Program-made: the position numbers and the translations under genes
Assembly (NCBI RefSeq): GCF_001426745.1
Contig: NZ_LMFI01000002.1
Coordinates: forward strand, 1 to 64,000
Length of the DNA stretch: 64,000 nucleotides
Direction: 5' to 3'
Source of the DNA: Nocardioides sp. Root140
GTDB lineage: Bacteria > Actinomycetota > Actinomycetes > Propionibacteriales > Nocardioidaceae
Part shown: positions 16,706-25,751 of the stretch, in pieces
Position numbering within the stretch: the stretch's first letter is position 1
Layout: every line of letters starts with the position of its first letter
Notes under the pieces: model-generated
What the model saw: only the letters and a program-made list of their open reading frames with translations
Databases searched by the model: none
Told to the model about the DNA's origin: nothing

Positions 16706-17311
16706 ATGACCACCACCCGCGTGCCACAGGAGCAGCGAACGCGTGTCATGCGCCAGCGCCTGCTGGAGGCCACCGTCGAGTGCCTGGTCGAGGTCGGCTT
16801 CAGCGGCACCTCGACGACCTTGGTTTCTCGTCGGGCGGGCGTGAGTCGGGGTGCGCAGCTGCACCACTTCCCGACGAAGAACGACCTGGTCCTGGCCGCC
16901 GTCGAGCACCTCACCGAGAAGCGTGGGCTCGAGCTCGCCGCTGCGGCCGAGGGGCTGCCGCGTGGCGCCCGGCGTACCCGCGCGGTGCTCAGCATGCTGG
17001 GTGACCACTTCACCAGCCCCGTGTTCACCGCTGCCCTCGAGCTCTGGGTGGCCGCCCGCACCGACCCCGGCCTGCTCGAATCGGTCGGGCCGCTCGAGCA
17101 ACGGGTCGGCCGCGAGACGCACCGGCTGACCGTCGAGCTGCTCGGCATCGACGAGTCGGTGCCCGGCAACCGCGAGCTGGTTCAGGCCACCCTCGACCTG
17201 GTCCGCGGCCTGGGCCTGGCCGACACGATCTCGGACGACGCCCGCCGGCGTGGTCGCATCCTCGACCGCTGGGCCGACCAGCTCGACACGATCCTCAAGG
17301 AGCAGAAGTGA
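16706..17311 (+). CDS. TetR/AcrR family transcriptional regulator
   Basis: A 201-residue regulator. The N-terminal helix-turn-helix is visible in RQRLLEATVECLVEVGFSGTSTTLVSRRAGVSRGAQLHHFPTKNDLVLAAVEHL. It is the first gene of a run of overlapping genes to 25717 (and probably 26906). An extended palindrome directly upstream (16649-16688) is the probable operator, so it likely represses the acyl-CoA carboxylation operon and responds to a CoA ester or terpenoid acid. ATG at 16706 is chosen; an upstream GTG-type extension would run into the palindrome. Confidence 0.88.
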   Translation: MTTTRVPQEQRTRVMRQRLLEATVECLVEVGFSGTSTTLVSRRAGVSRGAQLHHFPTKNDLVLAAVEHLTEKRGLELAAAAEGLPRGARRTRAVLSMLGDHFTSPVFTAALELWVAARTDPGLLESVGPLEQRVGRETHRLTVELLGIDESVPGNRELVQATLDLVRGLGLADTISDDARRRGRILDRWADQLDTILKEQK

Positions 17312-18111
17312 GCGACGTACTTGACGGGGTCCTGGCCGATCTCGAGGCGCAGAGCGCCGAGCTCGACGACCACGTGGCCGGCCTGACCGAGGAGCAGTGG
17401 CGCATGCCGACCCCGGCCGCCGGCTGGGACGTCGCGACCCAGATCTCCCACCTGGCATGGACCGATGAGGCGTCCGTCGCTGCCGCGACCGACAAGGCGC
17501 GGTGGGACGAGCTCGTGCTCGAGGCCATCGCCGACCCGCAGAACGTGGTCGACAGCGCAGCCCTCGACGGTGCGAAGGTGCCGCCGTCCGAGCTGCTGGG
17601 CAGGTGGCGCGCGGGTCGCGCGGCCCTGGGCGCGGCCCTGCGCTCGGTGCCCGAGGGCGAGAAGATCCCCTGGTACGGCCCGCCGATGTCGCCGACCTCG
17701 ATGGCGACGGCCCGCTTCATGGAGACCTGGGCGCACTCGCTCGACGTGTACGACGCCCTGATCTCGATCGGCTCCATCACCCGGCAGCCCGAGCCCACCG
17801 ACCGCATCGTGCACGTGGCCCACATCGGCGTGCGCACCCGCAACTTCTCCTTCGCCGCGAACGACCTGACCCCGCCCGCCGAGGAGTTCCGCGTCGAGCT
17901 CACCTCGCCGAGCGGCCAGTCCTGGACCTACGGCCCGGCCGAGGCCGCCCAACGGGTCACCGGTTCGGCGATCGACTTCTGCCTGCTGGTCACCCAGCGG
18001 GTCAACCGCGCCGACACCGATCTCGTCGCGACCGGCACCGACGCCGACCAGTGGCTCGACGTCGCCCAGTGCTTCGCCGGCCAGCCCGGCGAGGGAAGGA
18101 AGGCACGATGA
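17308..18111 (+). CDS. TIGR03084 family metal-binding protein (maleylpyruvate isomerase-like)
   Basis: A 267-residue protein of the DinB/mycothiol-dependent maleylpyruvate isomerase fold. The N-terminal helical bundle has LTEEQWRMPTPAAGWDVATQISHLAWTDEASVAAA, with metal-ligand histidine in SHLAW, and a second histidine in METWAHSLDVYDAL. Family members bind zinc and some use mycothiol. Its GTG overlaps the TetR stop by 4 bases and its own stop overlaps the AtuA start, so it is part of the operon. Its reaction is not known; a thiol-dependent step on the pathway substrate is a reasonable guess. Confidence 0.8.
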   Translation: MSDVLDGVLADLEAQSAELDDHVAGLTEEQWRMPTPAAGWDVATQISHLAWTDEASVAAATDKARWDELVLEAIADPQNVVDSAALDGAKVPPSELLGRWRAGRAALGAALRSVPEGEKIPWYGPPMSPTSMATARFMETWAHSLDVYDALISIGSITRQPEPTDRIVHVAHIGVRTRNFSFAANDLTPPAEEFRVELTSPSGQSWTYGPAEAAQRVTGSAIDFCLLVTQRVNRADTDLVATGTDADQWLDVAQCFAGQPGEGRKAR

Positions 18112-19835
18112 TTCGCGTCGGCAACTGCTCCGGCTTCTACGGAGACCGCCTCTCCGCGATGCGGGAGATGCTGGAAGGCGCCGGGGCAGCTGAGAAGCGG
18201 CTGGACTACCTGACCGGCGACTACCTCGCCGAGCTGACCATGCTGATCCTCGGCAAGGACACCATGAAGGACCCGTCCCTCGGCTACGCGCGCACGTTCG
18301 TGCGCCAGGCCGAGGAGTGCATGGGACTGGCCCTCGAGAGTGGCGTGAAGATCGTCAGCAACGCCGGCGGCCTCAACCCCGCCGGGCTCGCCGCCCGGCT
18401 GCGCGAGGTCGCGAGCGGTCTCGGCCTCGACCCGAACATCGCCCACGTCGAGGGTGACGACCTTCGCGGCCGCGACATCGGGATCTCGGAGGGCGCCCTC
18501 ACCGTCAACGCCTACCTCGGCGGCTTCGGCATCGCCCGCGCCCTCGAGCAGGGCGCCGACATCGTCGTCACCGGCCGGGTCACGGACGCCTCCGTGGTGG
18601 TCGGCCCCGGCATCGCGGCCTTCGGCTGGACGCCCGAGTCCTACGACGAGCTGGCCGGCGCGGTCGTCGCCGGACACGTCATCGAATGCGGCACCCAGGC
18701 CACCGGCGGCAACTTCTCGGGGTTCCGGTCGTTGCCCCACACCGGCACGCCGCTCGGCTTCCCGATCGCCGAGCTGGAGGCCGACGGCTCGTGCGTGATC
18801 ACCAAGCACGACGGCACCGGTGGCGCGGTCACCGTCGACACCGTGACCGCGCAGCTGGTCTACGAGATCCAGTCGACGCGCTACCTCAACCCCGACGTGG
18901 CCGCCCTCCTCGACACGATCACCCTCACCCAGCAGGACACCGACCGTGTGGCGATCAGCGGCGTCCGCGGCGAGGCCCCTCCGTCGAAGCTGAAGGTCTG
19001 CGTCAACGAGCTCGGCGGCTTCCGCAACACCGTCGAGTTCGTGCTCACCGGCCTCGACATCGATGCCAAGGCCGACTGGGTGCGCGACCAGATGACCACC
19101 TCGCTCAAGGCGTCACCGCCGGCCGAGGTGGTGTGGTCGCGCACGTCCCACCCCCAGGCGGACGCCGAGACCGAGGAGAGCGCCTCCTGCCTGCTGCGCT
19201 GCACCGCCAAGGACCCCTCGGCCGGTCCGGTCGGCAAGCCGTTCACCTCCTCTGCCGTCGAGCTCGCGCTGGCGTCCTACCCCGGCTTCACCATGACCGG
19301 CCCTCCCGGTGCGCCCACGCCCTTCGGCGTCTACCGACCGGCGTACGTCGACCGCGCGCTGGTCGAGCACACGGTCGTGCACGCCGACGGCTCGCGTGAG
19401 GTGATCGCCGACCCGGTCAAGACCCACGACGTCGAGGTCGAGGGCGGCCAGCGACCCTCGCCGTACCCCGCGCCCTCGGACAACCTGACCCGCCGCATGC
19501 CGCTCGGCACCTTCGTCCATGCCCGCTCCGGAGACAAGGGCGGCGATGCCAACCTCGGGCTGTGGATCGCGAACGACGGCTCGCCGAAATATGCAGATCG
19601 CGTGACCTGGTTGACGAAACTCATCACCGCCAAGCGCCTGCGCGAGTTGGTGCCGGAGGCCGACGGCCTTGAGATCGAGGTCTTCATGCTGCCCAACCTC
19701 GGCGCGGTCAACGTGCTGGTCAAGGGGCTGCTCGGCGACGGCGTCGCCTCGTCCACCCGCTTCGACCCACAGGCCAAGGGGCTGGGCGAATGGGTGCGGT
19801 CACGGATGGTCAGCATCGAGGAGGCCCTGCTGTGA
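18108..19835 (+). CDS. AtuA-like acyclic terpene utilisation protein (DUF1446)
   Basis: A 575-residue protein matching the AtuA/DUF1446 family: N-terminal RVGNCSGFYGDRLSAMREML, IVSNAGGLNP, VTGRVTDASVVVGP and IECGTQATGGNFSGF. The C-terminal ferredoxin-fold module contains THARSGDKGGDANLG-like FVHARSGDKGGDANLGLWIAN. AtuA is required for citronellol and geraniol use in Pseudomonas, in a cluster with geranyl-CoA carboxylase; its chemical role is unsettled. Here it overlaps the TIGR03084 gene (ATGA) and the downstream acyl-CoA dehydrogenase, and a carboxylase follows. Confidence 0.85.
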   Translation: MIRVGNCSGFYGDRLSAMREMLEGAGAAEKRLDYLTGDYLAELTMLILGKDTMKDPSLGYARTFVRQAEECMGLALESGVKIVSNAGGLNPAGLAARLREVASGLGLDPNIAHVEGDDLRGRDIGISEGALTVNAYLGGFGIARALEQGADIVVTGRVTDASVVVGPGIAAFGWTPESYDELAGAVVAGHVIECGTQATGGNFSGFRSLPHTGTPLGFPIAELEADGSCVITKHDGTGGAVTVDTVTAQLVYEIQSTRYLNPDVAALLDTITLTQQDTDRVAISGVRGEAPPSKLKVCVNELGGFRNTVEFVLTGLDIDAKADWVRDQMTTSLKASPPAEVVWSRTSHPQADAETEESASCLLRCTAKDPSAGPVGKPFTSSAVELALASYPGFTMTGPPGAPTPFGVYRPAYVDRALVEHTVVHADGSREVIADPVKTHDVEVEGGQRPSPYPAPSDNLTRRMPLGTFVHARSGDKGGDANLGLWIANDGSPKYADRVTWLTKLITAKRLRELVPEADGLEIEVFMLPNLGAVNVLVKGLLGDGVASSTRFDPQAKGLGEWVRSRMVSIEEALL

Positions 19836-20971
19836 TGTGGAGCGAGGAGCGCGCGGCGCTCAAGGAGTCGGCCGCCGAGTTCACCCGTCGCGAGATCATG
19901 CCGCACCTCCAGGAGTGGGAGGACGCCGGCGAGCTGCCGCGCGACCTGCACCTGGCCGCGGCCAAGCAGGGCGTGCTCGGCGTCGGCTATCCGGAGAGCG
20001 CCGGTGGCCAGGGCGGCGACCTGCTCGATGCGTGCGCCCTGCAGGAGGGCCTCATGGAGGCCGGTGCCTCGGGTGGGCTGATGGCCTCGCTGTTCACGCA
20101 CGGCATCGCGCTGCCCCACATCATCGCCAACGGATCGCCCGACCTCATCGACCGCTTCGCCCGGCCCACCCTGGCCGGTGAGCTGATCGGGTCGCTCGCC
20201 GTCACCGAGCCCGGCGGTGGGTCCGACGTCGCCGGCATCACGACCAGGGCCGTGCGCGACGGGGACGACTACGTGATCAACGGCGCGAAGACCTTCATCA
20301 CCTCGGGAGTGCGTGCCGACTTCGTGACCACCGCCGTACGCACCGGCGACGCGGGCCACGGCGGCATCTCGCTCATCGTCGTCGAGAAGGGCACGCCGGG
20401 CTTCACCGTCACCCGTGGCCTGAAGAAGATGGGCTGGCACTGCTCCGACACCGCCGAGTTGTCGTACGTCGACGTGCGCGTGCCGGCGGCCAACCTCGTC
20501 GGCGCGGAGAACCAGGGCTTCTACTACATCGCCGAGCAGTTCGTCGTCGAGCGCATCTTCCTGGCGTTGATGGGCTACGGCCACGCGGCACGTTCGCTGG
20601 CCCTCGCCGCGGCGTACTGCCGTGAGCGCGAGACCTTCGGCAAGCCGCTCATCTCGCGACAGGTGGTGCGGGCCAAGCTGGTCGAGATGCACCGCCAGGT
20701 CGAGGTGGCCCGCACCTACACGCTCGACGTCGCGGCCCGTCACGTCGCCGGAGAAGACGTCATCGCCCAAGCCTGCTTGGCGAAACAGACCGCGGTCGAG
20801 ACCGCCGTGGACGTCACCAACGAAGCGGTGCAGCTCTTCGGCGGCACCGGCTACATGCACGGGACCGAGGTCGAGCGGCACTACCGCGACGCCAGGCTCC
20901 TGCCCATCGGAGGAGGAGCAACCGAAGTGTTGACCGACCTGGCCGCCCGTCTACTGGGCTACGCGTCATGA
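19835..20971 (+). CDS. acyl-CoA dehydrogenase (AtuD/LiuA-like context)
   Basis: A 378-residue acyl-CoA dehydrogenase. FAD/substrate motifs are SLAVTEPGGGSDVAGI and KTFITSGVRADF; the catalytic glutamate is in LPIGGGATEVLTDLAARLLGY; QLFGGTGYMHGTEVERHYRDAR is typical. It oxidises an acyl-CoA to the enoyl-CoA that the following carboxylase could carboxylate. ATG at 19835 overlaps the AtuA stop by 1 base; a GTG one codon upstream (19832) is an alternative. The stop overlaps the carboxyltransferase start by 3 bases. Confidence 0.9.
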   Translation: MWSEERAALKESAAEFTRREIMPHLQEWEDAGELPRDLHLAAAKQGVLGVGYPESAGGQGGDLLDACALQEGLMEAGASGGLMASLFTHGIALPHIIANGSPDLIDRFARPTLAGELIGSLAVTEPGGGSDVAGITTRAVRDGDDYVINGAKTFITSGVRADFVTTAVRTGDAGHGGISLIVVEKGTPGFTVTRGLKKMGWHCSDTAELSYVDVRVPAANLVGAENQGFYYIAEQFVVERIFLALMGYGHAARSLALAAAYCRERETFGKPLISRQVVRAKLVEMHRQVEVARTYTLDVAARHVAGEDVIAQACLAKQTAVETAVDVTNEAVQLFGGTGYMHGTEVERHYRDARLLPIGGGATEVLTDLAARLLGYAS

Positions 20972-22551
20972 CCGCGGACGTCGCACCGGACCGGCGCGAG
21001 ACGATGCTGGCGAAGATCGCCGACCTGCACGCCGAGCAGACCAAGGCCGTCGAGGCAGGCGGCAAGTACATCGCCCGCCACAAGGAACGCGGCAAGCTCA
21101 CCGCCCGCGAACGCGTCGACCTGCTGGTCGACGAGGGCTCGGCCTTCCTCGAGCTGATGCCGCTGGCCGGCTGGGGCAGTGACTTCGCGGTCGGCGCCTC
21201 ACTGGTCACCGGCATCGGCGTGGTCGAGGGCGTCGAGTGCATGATCGTCGCCAACGACCCCACGGTGAAGGGCGGTGCGTTGAACCCGTGGTCGTTGCGG
21301 AAGTCGTTCCGGGCCGGCGAGATCGCCGAGCGCAACCGCCTCCCGATGATCAACCTGACCGAGTCGGGTGGTGCCGACCTGCCGACGCAGAAGGAGATCT
21401 TCATCCCCGGGGGCCGCGGCTTCCGCGACCTGACCCGGGCCTCGGCCCGCAAGCAGCCCACGATCTCGGTGGTCTTCGGCAACTCCACCGCCGGCGGTGC
21501 CTACGTGCCCGGCATGAGCGACTACGTGATCATGGTCAAGGAGCAGGCCAAGGTCTTCCTGGCCGGCCCGCCCCTGGTGAAGATGGCGACGGGGGAGGAG
21601 ACCGACGACGAGTCCCTCGGTGGTGCCGAGATGCACTCGCGCATCTCCGGCTCCTCCGACTTCCTGGCCCTCGACGAGCACGACGCCCTGCGCATCGCAC
21701 GACGCGTGGTGGCCCGGTTGAACTGGAGGAAGGCGGCGTACGCCGACACCGCGTACGCCGAGCCGGACCTCGACCCCGACGACCTGCTCGACCTGATCCC
21801 GACCGACCTGAAGGAGCCCTTCGACCCGCGCGAGGCGATCCTGCGCATCGTTGACGGCACGGGTGCCGACAACGCGGTGCCGTTCGACGAGTTCAAGCCG
21901 CTCTACGGCTCGTCGCTGTGCGTCGGCTGGGCCCGGCTGCACGGTCGCGAGATCGGCATCCTCGCCAACGCCCGCGGCGTGCTGATGAGCGAGGAGGCCC
22001 AGAAGGCAGCGCAGTTCATCCAGCTGGCGAACCAGAAGGACACCCCGCTGCTGTTCCTGCACAACACCACCGGCTACATGGTCGGCAAGGACTACGAGCA
22101 GGGCGGCATCATCAAGCACGGCGCCCAGATGATCAACGCGGTCTCGAACTCCAAGGTGCCGCACCTGACGGTGATCATGGGCGCGTCGTACGGCGCCGGG
22201 AACTACGGCATGAACGGTCGGGCCTACGACCCGCGGTTCCTCTTCACCTGGCCGAGTGCGAAGTCCGCGGTGATGGGACCCCAGCAGCTGGCCGGGGTGA
22301 TGGAGATCGTGGCCCGCGAGTCCGCGGAGAAGAAGGGCCAGGTCTTCGACGCCGAAGGTTTCGTGGAGATCAAGAAGATGGTCGAGGGCATGATCGAGGA
22401 GCAGTCGATGCCCTACTTCCTCTCCGGCATGGTCTACGACGACGGAGTCATCGACCCCCGCGACACCCGCACCGTGCTGGGCATCTGCCTGTCCGTGATC
22501 GACAACCAGCCCATCGAGGGCGAGATGAACTTCGGGGTGTTCCGACTGTGA
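20968..22551 (+). CDS. acyl-CoA carboxylase, carboxyltransferase (beta) subunit
   Basis: A 527-residue carboxyltransferase of the methylcrotonyl/geranyl-CoA carboxylase type. Crotonase-fold motifs include MINLTESGGADLPTQ, VFGNSTAGGAYVPGMSDYVIMVK and FLHNTTGYMVGKDYEQGGIIKHGAQMINAVSNS, with GASYGAGNYGMNGRAYDPRFLFTWPSAKSAVMG near the C-terminus. This signature fits beta subunits acting on 3-methyl-branched enoyl-CoAs (AtuC, LiuB) more than propionyl- or acetyl-CoA carboxylases. It overlaps both neighbours by 4 bases, implying equal expression with the biotin carboxylase. Confidence 0.88.
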   Translation: MTADVAPDRRETMLAKIADLHAEQTKAVEAGGKYIARHKERGKLTARERVDLLVDEGSAFLELMPLAGWGSDFAVGASLVTGIGVVEGVECMIVANDPTVKGGALNPWSLRKSFRAGEIAERNRLPMINLTESGGADLPTQKEIFIPGGRGFRDLTRASARKQPTISVVFGNSTAGGAYVPGMSDYVIMVKEQAKVFLAGPPLVKMATGEETDDESLGGAEMHSRISGSSDFLALDEHDALRIARRVVARLNWRKAAYADTAYAEPDLDPDDLLDLIPTDLKEPFDPREAILRIVDGTGADNAVPFDEFKPLYGSSLCVGWARLHGREIGILANARGVLMSEEAQKAAQFIQLANQKDTPLLFLHNTTGYMVGKDYEQGGIIKHGAQMINAVSNSKVPHLTVIMGASYGAGNYGMNGRAYDPRFLFTWPSAKSAVMGPQQLAGVMEIVARESAEKKGQVFDAEGFVEIKKMVEGMIEEQSMPYFLSGMVYDDGVIDPRDTRTVLGICLSVIDNQPIEGEMNFGVFRL

Positions 22552-24536
22552 TCAATCGACTGCTCGTGGCCAACCGGGGCGAGATCGCCCGACGCGTGTT
22601 CCGCACCTGCCGGGACCTCGGCATCGAGACCGTCGCCGTGCACTCGGACGCCGACGCCGACATGCCGTTCGTGCATGACGCGGATGCCGCCGTACGGCTG
22701 CCGGGCAACACGCCCGCCGAGACCTACCTGCGTGGCGACCTGGTCATCGAGGCCGCCCGCAGGGCCGGCGCGGACGCGATCCACCCCGGCTACGGCTTCC
22801 TCTCCGAGAACGCCGCCTTCGCCCGACAGGTGACCGAGGCCGGCCTGACCTGGGTCGGCCCCGACCCGTCGTCCATCGAGCAGATGGGCTCGAAGATCGA
22901 GTCCAAGAAGCTGATGGAGGCCGCCGGTGTCCCGGTCCTCGGCAACTTCACGCCCGAGACGGCGACCGAGGCTGACCTGCCCCTGCTGGTCAAGGCTTCC
23001 GCCGGCGGTGGCGGTCGCGGCATGAGGATCGTCCGCTCGCTCGACGCGCTTCCCGGCGAGATCGAGCGGGCGCAGAGCGAGGCACAGTCGGCGTTCGGCG
23101 ACGGCACCGTGTTCGTCGAGCCGTACGTCGAGAACGGCCGCCACATCGAGGTCCAGGTGCTCGGCACCCCCGAGCGCGCCCTTGTCTTCGGCGAACGCGA
23201 CTGCTCGGTGCAGCGTCGTCACCAGAAGGTGATCGAGGAGGCACCGGCCCCGGCGCTTCCCGACGCGACCCGCACCGCGCTGCACGACGCGGCCCGGGCC
23301 GCGGCCGAGGCGATCGACTACCGCGGCGCGGGAACCGTGGAGTTCCTCCACGACCCCGCGCGTGACCGGTTCTACTTCCTGGAGATGAACACCCGGCTCC
23401 AGGTCGAGCACCCGGTCACCGAAGCGGTCCACGGCGTCGACCTGGTGGCCCTGCAGATCGCGGTCGCCGAGGGCCACTCGCCGGACATCGAGGTCGGCCC
23501 GCCGAACGGCCACGCGGTCGAGGTTCGCCTCTACGCCGAGGACCCCGCCCACGACTACCAGCCCCAGAGCGGACGCATCGCCCGTTTCGAGGTGCCCGGG
23601 GTGGTGGCCGAGTTCGAGGGGCCGACGTCGTACGGCGTCCGGCTCGACTCGGGCGTCGGCTCGGGCGACGAGATCGGCACCTTCTACGACGCGATGATCG
23701 CCAAGGTGATCGTGCACGCGCCGACCCGCGAGCAGGCGTTGCGCCAGCTCGCCGGGACTCTCGCGAAGGCCCGCCTGCACGGGCTGGTCACCAACCGCGA
23801 CCTGTTGGTCAACCTGCTCCGTGACCCGGTGTTCGCCGGTGCGGAGATGCACACCACCTGGCTGGACACGGCCGACCTGGCCTCCCTGGCGACGGCCTCG
23901 GGACGCCCGGGAGCGGTCGAGCTCAGCGGCTTCGCGGCCGCCATCGCGCTTGCGGAGCGGGATCGGGAGGCCCGCCCCGTGCAGCGGCGGATCCCGGCCG
24001 GGTTCCGCAACGTCGCGGCACATCCCCAGCGGGCCCTGTTCCACGTCGACGGCAGACCGTCGGACGACGTGTTGGAGATCCGTTGGTTCGGCGGCCGGAG
24101 CTATCTGTTCGCGGACCGTGACGACGTGTCCGTGCTCGAGGCGCGGCCCGACGTCGTCCGGCTCGAGGTCGACGGAGTCCAACGCAGGTTGACGATCCAC
24201 ACCGACGGCGACCGGGTCGACGTCGAGTCGTCACTGGGCCACGTGGGGCTCCGACGCAAGCCGCGCTTCACCGACCCGGCCGACCAGGTCGCCGAGGGAT
24301 CGCTGCTGGCGCCGATGCCGGGCAGCGTGATCTCGCTGAGCGCAGCCATCGGCGACGAGGTCATCGAAGGCCAGACGATCCTCGTCATGGAAGCCATGAA
24401 GATGCAGCACACCATCGTCGCGCCGAGCGCCGGCACGATCACCGAGCTGGCCGCCACCACGGGGCAGCAGGTCGAGGCGGGCGCGGTGCTCGCCGTCGTC
24501 TCGACCGATGACGTCACCCAGGAGGAGAACGCATGA
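22548..24536 (+). CDS. acyl-CoA carboxylase, biotin carboxylase and biotin carrier (alpha) subunit
   Basis: A 662-residue alpha subunit. The biotin carboxylase domain (about 1-445) starts INRLLVANRGEIARRVFRTC, with ATP-grasp glycine loop KASAGGGGRGMRIV, FVEPYVENGRHIEVQVLG, ERDCSVQRRHQKVIEEAPA and EMNTRLQVEHPVTE. The C-terminal BCCP domain has VMEAMKMQHTIVAPSAG with the biotinylated lysine. It carboxylates biotin and passes CO2 to the 20968-22551 subunit. GTG at 22548 overlaps the beta-subunit stop by 4 bases; the frame extends much further upstream but is shadowed there by the beta gene. Methylcrotonyl- or geranyl-CoA specificity is inferred. Confidence 0.9.
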   Translation: MINRLLVANRGEIARRVFRTCRDLGIETVAVHSDADADMPFVHDADAAVRLPGNTPAETYLRGDLVIEAARRAGADAIHPGYGFLSENAAFARQVTEAGLTWVGPDPSSIEQMGSKIESKKLMEAAGVPVLGNFTPETATEADLPLLVKASAGGGGRGMRIVRSLDALPGEIERAQSEAQSAFGDGTVFVEPYVENGRHIEVQVLGTPERALVFGERDCSVQRRHQKVIEEAPAPALPDATRTALHDAARAAAEAIDYRGAGTVEFLHDPARDRFYFLEMNTRLQVEHPVTEAVHGVDLVALQIAVAEGHSPDIEVGPPNGHAVEVRLYAEDPAHDYQPQSGRIARFEVPGVVAEFEGPTSYGVRLDSGVGSGDEIGTFYDAMIAKVIVHAPTREQALRQLAGTLAKARLHGLVTNRDLLVNLLRDPVFAGAEMHTTWLDTADLASLATASGRPGAVELSGFAAAIALAERDREARPVQRRIPAGFRNVAAHPQRALFHVDGRPSDDVLEIRWFGGRSYLFADRDDVSVLEARPDVVRLEVDGVQRRLTIHTDGDRVDVESSLGHVGLRRKPRFTDPADQVAEGSLLAPMPGSVISLSAAIGDEVIEGQTILVMEAMKMQHTIVAPSAGTITELAATTGQQVEAGAVLAVVSTDDVTQEENA

Positions 24537-25717
24537 ACCAGGCAGCCCCCACCCAGACCATGTTCAGCGAACCCGAGGAGCGCGTCGCGCTGCGCGAGGC
24601 GGTCGCGAAGCTGGCCGGGAAGTACGGTCGTGAGTTCGTCGAGAAGCAGGCCCGCGAGGGCGGCAAGATGACGGACATGTGGCTCGAGATGGGCCGCAAC
24701 GGATTCCTCGGCGTCAACATCCCCGAGGAGTACGGCGGCGGTGGCGGCGGCATGTCCGACCTCGCGTCCGTGCTCGAGGAGTGCGCCGCGGCCGGTGCCC
24801 CCCTGTTGATGATGGTGGTCTCTCCCGCGATCTGCGGGTCGATCATCACCCGCTGCGGCACGGAGGACCAGAAGAAGCAGTGGCTGCCCGGGATCGCCGA
24901 CGGCTCGCACCTGATGGCGTTCGGCATCACCGAGGCCGACGCCGGCTCCAACTCCCACCAGATCACCACGACGGCCACCCGTGACGGTGACCACTGGGTG
25001 ATCAACGGACAGAAGACCTTCATCTCCGGGGTCGACGAGGCGCAGTCCGTCCTGATCGTCTCGCGCACGGAGGACGCGAAGACCGGCAAGCTCAAGCCCG
25101 CGCTGTTCGTCGTACCCACCGACGCCGAAGGCTTCGAGAAGCAGCCGATCCCGATGTCGTGGCAGGCACCGGAGAAGCAGTTCACGCTGTTCCTCGACAA
25201 CGTGCGGGTGCCCGCAGACGCGCTGGTCGGTGACGAGGACGGCGGCCTGTGGCAGCTCTTCGCGGGCCTGAACCCCGAGCGGATCATGGGCGGCGCGTTC
25301 TCCTGCGGCATGGCCCGCTACGCCCTGGACAAGGCGGTGGCCTACGCCAAGGAGCGCTCGGTCTGGAAGGACCAGGCGATCGGCGCCCACCAGGGCATCG
25401 CGCACCCGCTGGCGAAGATCAAGATCGAGCTCGAGCAGGCCAGGCTGCTGTGGCAGAAGGCCGCGGCGCTCTACGACGCCGGCGACGACATGGCCGCCGG
25501 GGAGTACGCCAACATGGCCAAGTACGCCGGCGGCGAGGTGGCCTGCAATGCGACCGACGTCGCGGTGCACACCCACGGTGGCAACGGCCTCACCCAGGAG
25601 TACGGCCTCGGCAACATGCTGGTCGCTGCCCGGCTCGGGCGGATCGCCCCGGTCTCGCGGGAGATGATCCTCAACTTCGTGGCGATGCACTCCCTGGGCC
25701 TGCCGAAGTCCTACTGA
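24533..25717 (+). CDS. acyl-CoA dehydrogenase
   Basis: A 394-residue acyl-CoA dehydrogenase. Motifs are NIPEEYGGGGGGMSDL, MAFGITEADAGSNSHQI and VINGQKTFISGVDEAQS; VHTHGGNGLTQEYGLGN precedes the C-terminus. The usual YGGTxEI around the catalytic base is replaced by IAPVSREMI, but a glutamate aligns at the expected place. Overlap with the biotin carboxylase gene (ATGA) puts it in the same operon. Substrate unknown; a branched or terpenoid acyl-CoA is likely from context. Confidence 0.88.
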   Translation: MNQAAPTQTMFSEPEERVALREAVAKLAGKYGREFVEKQAREGGKMTDMWLEMGRNGFLGVNIPEEYGGGGGGMSDLASVLEECAAAGAPLLMMVVSPAICGSIITRCGTEDQKKQWLPGIADGSHLMAFGITEADAGSNSHQITTTATRDGDHWVINGQKTFISGVDEAQSVLIVSRTEDAKTGKLKPALFVVPTDAEGFEKQPIPMSWQAPEKQFTLFLDNVRVPADALVGDEDGGLWQLFAGLNPERIMGGAFSCGMARYALDKAVAYAKERSVWKDQAIGAHQGIAHPLAKIKIELEQARLLWQKAAALYDAGDDMAAGEYANMAKYAGGEVACNATDVAVHTHGGNGLTQEYGLGNMLVAARLGRIAPVSREMILNFVAMHSLGLPKSY

Positions 25718-25751
25718 CCCCCAAAACCCCCACCGTTTCAGGAGAATCACC